Shown: in pieces, positions 56,674 through 64,000 of the stretch
Position numbering within the stretch: the first letter of the stretch is position 1
Layout of the letters: each line of letters opens with the position of its first letter
NCBI GenBank assembly: GCA_019916065.1
Contig: CM034244.1
Coordinates: forward strand, 31,217,933-31,281,932
DNA length: 64,000 nt
Source: Vitellaria paradoxa
Lineage: Eukaryota; Streptophyta; Magnoliopsida; Ericales; Sapotaceae
Direction: 5' to 3'
Notes under the pieces: model-generated
What the model was told of the DNA's origin: nothing
Seen by the model: the letters and a program-made list of their open reading frames with translations, nothing else
The model's database searches: none
Made by a program: the position numbers and the translations under genes

Positions 56674-57966
56674 CTATTGTTGAACACTATTGGTCTTTTT
56701 CTCCTTTTCAAAATTGTCAAGTGTTACCTTTTTCAATGTGATAAACTCATCAAAGATAACATCCTTGCTAAAGATAATTCTCGTTGAATTAGGACACCAA
56801 AGGCGATGATATCCTTTTACACCCAAGCTAATTCCCATGAACACTTCTTTTTTGGCTCTCGAATCCAACTTTGACTCCTTAACATGATAATAAGCAGTAG
56901 ATCCAAGTACATGTAGGGAATCATAATCATTGGTAGGCTTTCTAAACCGTACCTCGATAGGCATCTTATCTCCAATTGCATCTGATGATAATTGATTAAT
57001 GAGATGGTTAGCATGCATCACTACCTCAGCCTAAAATCCTTTACTTAAGTTAGCATTAAGTAACATACACTGAACTTTCTTCGGTAAAGTCGATTAATGC
57101 ATTCTAGCATTTTATTTTGTTGTGGTGTTTTTTGGGCTGTGAAGTGTCGCACAATACCATCATCTTGATAGACTTTAACAAACGAATCAAATTTATACTT
57201 ACCACGTTATCTGTTCTGAGCTTCTTTATCTTTCTGCCTGTCTAAGTCTCAATCATCTTTTTCTACTCAAGGAAAACTCCTAACACTTCATCTTTATTCT
57301 TTACTAGATATACCCAAACTCTTCTAAAGTACTCATCAACAAATGTAACAAAGTAATGCATACCTCCCAATGATGGTTTTCTAGAAGGCCCCCAACTATC
57401 AAAGTGAACATAGGCCAAAATACCTTTAGTATTATGGATAGCGATGCCAAACTTCACTCTTGTCTACATTCCCATGACACAAGCTCACAGAAATCTAATT
57501 TACAAGTTTTTGCACCCTTTAATAAGCCCTGCTTTACCAAATTCTGCAAACCACCTACACCTGCATGACCAAGTCATAAGTGCCACAAGATGGTTGTTTC
57601 TGCATTTACATTTGCATCTTTCTTAGATACTGTACTTGCTGATCCAATAACTGTACTACCTTGAAGGTAGTATAAGTTATTCTTCTTTGTACCTTTCATC
57701 ACCATTAGTGCACCTGAAGTAACTCTGAGAAATCCATCTTGTATATAGACATAGCGAAACCTTTTGCATCTAAGGCTCCCAAAGAGATGAGATTCTTCTT
57801 CAAGCCTGGTATGCATTAAACATCTCTCAAAAGTCTGGTTGATCCATCATAATTCTTCAAACGGATTGAACCTATCTCGGTTGCTTTACAAGAGTTATCG
57901 TTGCCCATGAAAACAACTTCACCATCAAATTCTTCAAAATTGAAAAACCACTCTTTATGAGGACAC
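56674..57966 (-). pseudogene. copia integrase and protease-leader remnant (second element)
   Basis: From 57966 down: CPHKEWFFNFEEFDG and VVFMGNDNSCKATEIGSI (protease region), LLRDV and NLISLGALDAKGF. A HR-like GAG-pre-integrase stretch follows, then 57457-57263 with KFGIAIHNTKGILAYVHFDS and HYFVTFVDEYFRRVWVY. 57021-56674 is the integrase C-terminus (NHLINQLSSDAIG, DSRAKKEVFMGISLGVKGYH, SKDVIFDE). The catalytic DNG-E stretch near 57100-57200 is broken by stops. Confidence 0.8.
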
Positions 57967-57967
57967 A

Positions 57968-58270
57968 CACTTCTACAAAAAGCTCCTTGCTTACTATGAT
58001 TTTTGGTTACAGCTTATTACCGAAGTTAAAGAATATTATTGGCAACTACCTAACAAAAGCCGTAGCCAAATATGTAGCTAAATGTTTAGCAGTAGTTATT
58101 GATATTTATGTGGTGGCAAAAAGTTATATGGCTCCTTTATTTGGCTACAGCCCTAATTTTGTAGTAGCCAATAAACTTTTAACTTCTATATTTTGGCTAT
58201 GGCTCTAATTTTGTGGTAGCCAATAAATTTCTGGCTTCCGTATTTTAGCTATAGTTTTAATGGACAAAAG
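57968..58270 (+). mobile_element. Possible CACTA-type transposon end with subterminal repeats
   Basis: Starts CACTTCTACAAAAAGCTCC exactly where the copia sequence ends, resembling CACTACAAAAAA ends of plant CACTA elements. It is followed by repeats TTTGGCTACAGCCCTAATTT, TTTGGCTATGGCTCTAATTT and TTTAGCTATAGTTTTAAT at intervals of about 57 bp, each with a TAGCCAATAAA motif in between. No matching far end and no transposase seen. Confidence 0.35.
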
Positions 58271-59934
58271 TTAAAACCCTAATTAATTTCAGAAATGCCC
58301 TTTTAGATTTTTTATTCATATTTATAAAAAATTACAAAAAATAATAATTAAAAATAAAAAATTTGTATACGCGTGAAAAATTTTAATTTTTGTATATAAT
58401 ATTACTAAAATTGCTAAAGAAAAAAATTAAATTTTTATAAAATAAATTTTATGAGACAAAAATTTGATAGCTAATTTTTTTTAAATTACCCTTGAATAAA
58501 AAGTAATTTATCCTTTTTTTTTAAATCTTCTTAAACTGCTTTTGCTGGTGAAAAAAAAAAGAGATAAAACTCTAAAATTCAATTAGTATTGTAGGACGAG
58601 CTTTAGTTAAACAAAAAAAAAAAATCAAATTTTGAAACAAATACAAGTATAGGCCCACCTCTCAAATCTCACAAAAAGCCAGATAGTGACCGTATTTTCT
58701 CTTTTGAAATGCTATGCTTACACCCAACTTTTTACACCATTGGTTACACCGGGATAAATGACATTATTTTGTCCTTAAAAAAAAGTTTCAAATTAGGAGC
58801 AACTTGACGCTCTCCCAAATCAATTCCTGCACTCAAATGACTATGTTCGAGGTCATTTTGTCTTAGTTCTGACCAGCTTCGCCACATCATTTTTTCCATA
58901 CATTTTCTGCCATGAGGGTTTTGAAGTGCAGAGAAAAAATCCAACAGCCAGTGCCCAGGTTCGATATCGTTTTGTCTTAGCTTCGACTAATTCCAACCAA
59001 CTTCACCACCTTCGTCTCCGACCACCATCGGAGTCGTGTCGTACCACAACTACCCACTACCAACGTATTTGGCTTCTCTGGACTTTTCCAAACTTTTTTT
59101 ATCAAATGAAAAATGGAATCAAAGAGAAAAGTTTAGAGACGGAACTATGCACTGATTAATGAGGCCTTGGCTCCCTTAATGCAAAAAAAATTATATATAT
59201 AATACAAATATATTTATATATTTTTTAAAAAATGGCATCCCAACTCTTTTATATTGAGCCATAATTTTTGAGTTTGACCATTAATAAACTATAGGATGTA
59301 TATTCTTGAATTAGGCCATTAATAATCTAACCTAATTAATTAAATAATTTTTACAGATGTACTAATTGTTTGTTTCTTTCTTTTTCATTTTTTTTGTGCA
59401 ATTATGCTGTTGGATGTATAGATAAATAAGTATACAATTCATTTATCTTTTGGTTTCTTTAATTTGATAGGTGTTATTTCGAAATGCGTTTGAATGATGA
59501 ATTCTCATGATTATTTTACCTACAACTGATTACATCTTCAATTTTTTATTTATGTTACGCGCTGAAGACCCCAAATAGACTATTTAATTCTGATATTGCA
59601 TTTTTTAGATTGGGGAAAAATATTAAAATTTATTAAGAATTGGCTCCCTATAGACTAAATTCCTGGTTCTATCCCCAATCCTAATAATACATGCATATAC
59701 AAGAAGACAAGGAAATAAGTAAAGATTACAACAAAATTGACTCACAACTAGTTGGATTTTTGTGTTTGATGAGTAATGATTGGCTATATTAGATGCAGCC
59801 AATAGTTTGTTATCCCTGTGGTTTAAAGCAATAAGATTTGTTTTAATGAATATGACACTTAATGATATAAATAATTGGGTTGTCGGTCCTAAAAGCATGC
59901 CTCTAACCATGTTTCTTTTGTTTCTCAATTAAAG
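58271..59934. other. Non-coding DNA
   Basis: AT-rich except for a modest GC-richer part at 58780-59060. Frames of 60-100 codons have no recognisable motifs. Confidence 0.45.
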
Positions 59935-62900
59935 ATGATGCCACCGGAGTCTATTCCATCGACAATGCCTTCAAACATAGAGTGTAAAGAACAAGAACAG
60001 GTATGGAGTAGAGAGACTAAAAGTGAGCAAGAGGTATGGAGTTGTCCTTCAAACAAAGTGTGTGAAGAGACAGATAGTACTCAGGGTGGGAAAAGAGGTA
60101 ACTGACAATTGTGAAGATAAAGTAGAAGAACCAAAGGAAAGAATGACATTCGACACATTGGAGGACGTTTATCTTTATTACTCTAGATATACTAAACAAC
60201 AAGAGTTTTCTATACATAAAAGAACATCAGGAAAAGAGAAAAGATGGAAAGTTACAACATCTTGCACTTTCATGAACTCGTGATGGAACAGCGAAGGTAA
60301 ATACAAGCAACTCAGTCAAACCACAACCATAGTCAAGAATTGATTGCCCAGCTCACATTACCGTTGTCATGAACCCAGAGGGAAAGTGGAGCTTTAACCT
60401 AATTACTTTAGAGCACAATCATGAACAAAGTCCATCAAAGGCAAGGTTTTTTAAAAGTAACAGTGTACTTAATGAAAAGGTTAAAAGAATGCTTGAGTTA
60501 AATGATAGGGCTGGGATTAGAACACACAAGACTTATGATGTACTTCGTATTGAGGCTAAAGGACCTAATAAGATTCGATTTCTTAAGAAGGATTGTAGAA
60601 ATTATTTGGATAAACAACAATGCTTACGACCCGTGGAAAGAGATGCTGAAACAATTCATCGTTATTTCATGAGAATGAAATGTGACAATTCTGAGTTCTT
60701 TTTTGCCATGTATGTAGATGATGATTGCCCACTAAAGAATGTATTCTGGGTTGATACAAGGAGCAAGATAGCCTGTAAGGAGTTTGGTGATGTCATAACA
60801 TTTGACACAACATACATAGTAAACAAGTATAACATGTCTTTTGCTCACTTTGTAGGCGTGAATCATCATGGGTAGTCTACTTTGTTGGGATACGAGCTCA
60901 TCTCTAATGAAGACACTGAGTCATTTTGATGGTTATCTGAGACTTAGAAGGTATGCATGTTGGGTTGTGCTCCGAAAGCAATTATTATTGACCAATGTAT
61001 GGCCATGAAGAATACTATAGAAGAAGTATTCCCTATAACTCGACATCGGTGGTACATATGGCACATTATGAAAAAGGTGCCCGAAAAATTTGGTAGCTAC
61101 AACACTTACAAGAAAATTTCAAGGTCTATGCGTGCGGCAGTTTATAATTCACTAATAGTAGAACAATTTGAGGATGCTTGGGATGGGTTCATCAAAAGTA
61201 TGAGCTTTAAAGTAATACATGGTTAGTGGGGTTATATCTGGAAAGGAAACGGTGGGTGCTTGCTTATCTTAAAGATGTATTTTAGGCGAGGATGTCATCC
61301 ACACAGAGAAGCGAGAGTATGAATGCATATTTTGATGGTTACATTCAGTCAAAGACAACCCTGAAACAATTTGTAGACCAATATGAAATAGCATTAGCAA
61401 ACAAGGTGGAACTTGAAAACCTAGAAGATGTGAATAGTTGGCGCACTTACATTCCATTAATTTCAGTATGTGAGTTGGAGGAGTAATTTCAAAGTGCTTA
61501 TACGAATGTAAAATTTAAGGAGTTTCACAAACAGCTTGATGGAAAATTAATTGCTTATGTTCAAAGACAAAAGCAGGTGACATTAAGTCCATATTTGAGG
61601 TAAAAGAGTGGGTTACATTTGGAGAAAGGTAAGAGAAATTTAAGAAACAAGTGTCATTTTTTGTCGATTTTAATGTTAAAACCAATGAAACACATTGTAA
61701 TTGTTGATTATTTGACGTTAGAGGAATAGTCTGTACACATCAACTGATGAAGTGGCATAAATGGGAGTTGAAAGAGTTCCTGACAAGTATGTGTTGAGAA
61801 GATGGTGCAAAAATGTAAAAAGGCTCACACTAAAGTTCGGATCCATTATAATAAGTCTTCAAAGTCAATTGAAGCATGTCGACCTGACAACATCGTAATC
61901 TCTTTAATGAGATTGCTTATTTTGTAGAAGGATCTTAAGAGAAGTATGATATGGTGATAAAGCGACTACAAGAGCTAAAACGAGAGTGCATGGAAGCTTC
62001 AGTTGCAATTCAAAGTAATGTGATTTCACTTGGTGATGACGCAAGGACTTAATGTTAGGAACCTTTTTCATTTGGAGATGGGGTTATAGTACCTTCTAAA
62101 CATAGCACAAATATTTTTGACTTAGTACATGTTCGACGAAAATGGAGACTGTCAACAAAAAAAAAATAAAAAGATCAGTCTTGTGGAAAAAATTGTTACG
62201 AAGAAAAAACAAGCAAAAAATAAGCCATTGTCGGATGAAAAATTCAAGGTATAAGTTCTTTATGATTTAATAAATATTTTTTGATTTTTAAAAAATTTTA
62301 ATAAATTTTAATTAATACCTTTTGAATTTTTAAATATTTTAATGAATTTTAATAAATATTTTTCAAAATTTTAAATATTTTAATGAATTTTAATAAATAT
62401 TTTTTGAATTTTTAAATATTTTAATGAATTTTAATAAATTTTAGTAAATAAAATTTGAATGTTTAAATTTTAATAAAAATTTCAAATTCGTAATGACGTA
62501 GCAAAGAGATGATGGACTTATAGATACAGGCATGAATGTGCAATTTCAGGGGGCTAAGGAGATTTCAGTTGGCCACCATATCGGGACTTGAGAAAGTGTT
62601 ATAAATTTCAATGTAAGAAATTTTATTTTTTATTTTATTTTATTTTATTGTTGGAGAAAGAAACTTTGTTAATTGCATAATTTCCTTTTTCATATAATGT
62701 TTATTGAAAATCCTTTTTTATTGTTGGACACGGTCACCCAAGCTACATGGGGCCCTCAATGTGGCCAAATATGATGCTTCATGACATACCAGCAAATTGT
62801 GCTCAAGGCAGAATCATCTTTCTATTTTTTCCACCTTTCTACCTAACCGGAATAAGCTTGAACCAATCTATGCCTTCTTTTCTAAGTTCACAAAGCATAT

Positions 62901-63037
62901 TCAATGGTCAAGCTAGGATGGGTCAACTAACTCTTCTGGGTAGCCAAGTTTGGGGAAGAGGACAACCAAGTCAAGTTTGGGGAAGAGGACGATTACGCTT
63001 TATAGACATGATAAATGAAATGGATAACAGTGAATAG
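59935..63037 (+). pseudogene. FAR1-related sequence (FRS) pseudogene
   Basis: FRS proteins are plant transcription factors derived from Mutator-like transposases. Seen in order: an ATG at 59935 (MMPPESIPS), then a frame change, TFDTLEDVYLYYSRYTKQQEF and KRTSGKEK (FAR1 DNA-binding domain, 60150-60240). Next LEHNHEQSPSKARFF (60410-60450) and NDRAGIRTHKTYDV, then the transposase-like core DVITFDTTYIVNKYNMSFAHF and FVGVNHHG (60790-60875), followed by a stop. Later LGCAPKAIIIDQ and RHRWYIWHIMKKVPEKFGSY (60957-61100), STQRSESMNAYFDGYIQSKT (61292-61350), and a SWIM-like CNC...CTH (61694-61740) with an internal TGA. At least four stops or frame breaks make it non-functional. 62249-62548 looks like an intron (AAG/GTATAA ... 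TTTCAG) filled with short AT repeats. The last part, with WPNMM and WGRGQPSQVWGRGR, is a plausible C-terminal exon. Confidence 0.8.
62265..62455. repeat. AT-rich tandem repeat, unit of about 48 bp, in the pseudogene intron
   Basis: About three to four copies of TTTTAATGAATTTTAATAAA followed by TATTTTTTGAATTTTTAAA, with small changes. Confidence 0.75.
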
Positions 63038-64000
63038 TAGTTTACTTGCTTTCTTTTGGCAGTTGTGTCATGTTTATATTCTGTGTCTTTTATGTATCTA
63101 ATGAGTTACTGGTATTTTTAAGAGATAATTAGTTATATCTGTATTTTGAGAGATCATCAAATGAAAGGCTAGTTTTGCTAATGTATGTTTTTGTTTTATT
63201 GGCACTTTTATGTATCGAATGAGTTGTTGACACTTTCTACTTCATTAACGGCTTGTATAAGTTTCGAGAGATGACCAAATGAAAAAGTTGCTTGTTGGAT
63301 TTTTTTGTTTACCTTTTTATTTTTTGTACTTGTGTCGTGTCCATATCGTGTCGTATTCATATCTCATGTCTATATTGTATTGTATACATATTTTATCCGT
63401 ATTAATGCACATAAATTTAACCATCGAATGTCTAACTTAGGGTGGTGATGATTCAAAATTTTGGCAGAGTCTCCCCTGTTTTTGGTCTTATGCCAACATT
63501 TTGCATTTCAATCAATATAACAAGAACAACATCAACTTAACTTACACACAAGCCATCTAAATTGCCATTTACAAGCCACATTCATAGCCAAAATAAATGA
63601 TGTAACAATAATCATCTAAACTTGAATTTTTATTTAATGACTAAAACAATTACATCATTTGAGTACAAGGAAGATATCTCTTGGACATTTGAAAATTACT
63701 ACTTCTAGGATTCAAGGTTAACCTACAAAATAATAAAAAACAAATACTAGAACTATGAACTACAAATAGGTAACGCGTCAATATTCAGCAATCAATCTTC
63801 AACTTGTAATCTCTATGCTCTTAGCCCCTCCAACTTTTTCATCCTCAAGTTCTTTTGCCATAGCTTATTAAGTCAAAGAAGACGAAATCAGTTGGCTTGG
63901 AGAGTACTGGTCTTAATTTTTCTTTTTACCTTTTGACATTGAGAGTATGCAAATGCTCTCTCCCTCTTGCCTCTTGATGGCTCCTCATTGCTTCCATTAC
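63038..64000. other. No gene assigned at the right end
   Basis: 63060-63290 holds two related stretches with ATGTATCTAATGAGTT / ATGTATCGAATGAGTT and GAGAGATCATCAAATGAAA / GAGAGATGACCAAATGAAA, an old duplication of about 110-120 bp. 63300-63420 has repeated GTGTCGTGTCCATAT-like text. A short open minus-strand stretch at 63900-64000 runs off the window; its family is not recognised. Confidence 0.4.

Larger units (their letters stand above)
54230..57966 (-). mobile_element. Second Ty1/copia element, 3' part, nested and truncated
   Basis: Minus-strand order: protease leader, integrase, reverse transcriptase, RNase H, a purine tract, and a 3' LTR at 54230-54576. The 5' LTR and gag are missing: similarity stops at about 57966, where a different sequence starts. 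It inserted into the older copia fragment. It carries a SINE within RT. Confidence 0.8.

Overview
The window is nuclear DNA of a flowering plant. It is strongly AT-rich, full of transposon remains, and holds one convincing intact protein-coding gene: a BEL1-like TALE homeodomain transcription factor at 45629-50026 (+), in four coding exons with plant-type introns. Its N-terminal and C-terminal ends and its homeodomain resemble Arabidopsis BLH1. The species cannot be fixed from the sequence alone; copia elements, tRNA-derived SINEs, a Cassandra-type 5S-bearing LTR and Tourist/hAT/Mutator MITEs are all usual in angiosperms.

Layout. 1-2190: AT-rich, nothing recognised. 2200-2800: isolated GC-rich island with a G-box and a TCP-type palindrome but no gene next to it. 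3129-3801: hAT-like element with an 8-bp target duplication. 3867-5320: decayed tandem repeat with units of about 380 bp. 5932-10680: nested non-coding LTR sequence, probably Ty3/gypsy, with a SINE inside. 12231-14358: non-autonomous LTR element with a gag remnant and a Tourist-like MITE in one LTR. 14700-24300: MITEs, a Cassandra-like 5S-containing LTR and simple repeats. 24327-29679: a Tnt1-type Ty1/copia element on the minus strand with both LTRs and a tRNA-iMet-type primer site, broken by stops. 29680-44800: non-coding DNA with a SINE, several MITEs, foldback repeats and long CT/AT/TTA tracts. 44800-50650: the BLH1-like gene with a long leader carrying several upstream ATGs. 52440-57966: nested copia wreckage (a fragment with a 259-bp tandem duplication, interrupted by the LTR of a second copia copy that itself carries a SINE). 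57968-58270: possible CACTA end. 59935-63037: FAR1-related (FRS) pseudogene. 63040-64000: nothing firm.

The BLH1-like protein would act in the nucleus with KNOX TALE partners. Nothing else in the window forms a pathway with it; the other coding remains belong to mobile elements or a dead FAR1-type gene. I found no evidence of a new multi-gene system. The most informative observations are the chronology of nested insertions, including a MITE whose exact empty site survives in the sister LTR, a MITE of the same family in intron 3 of the homeobox gene, the degenerate 5S/Cassandra relic, and the uORF-rich leader.
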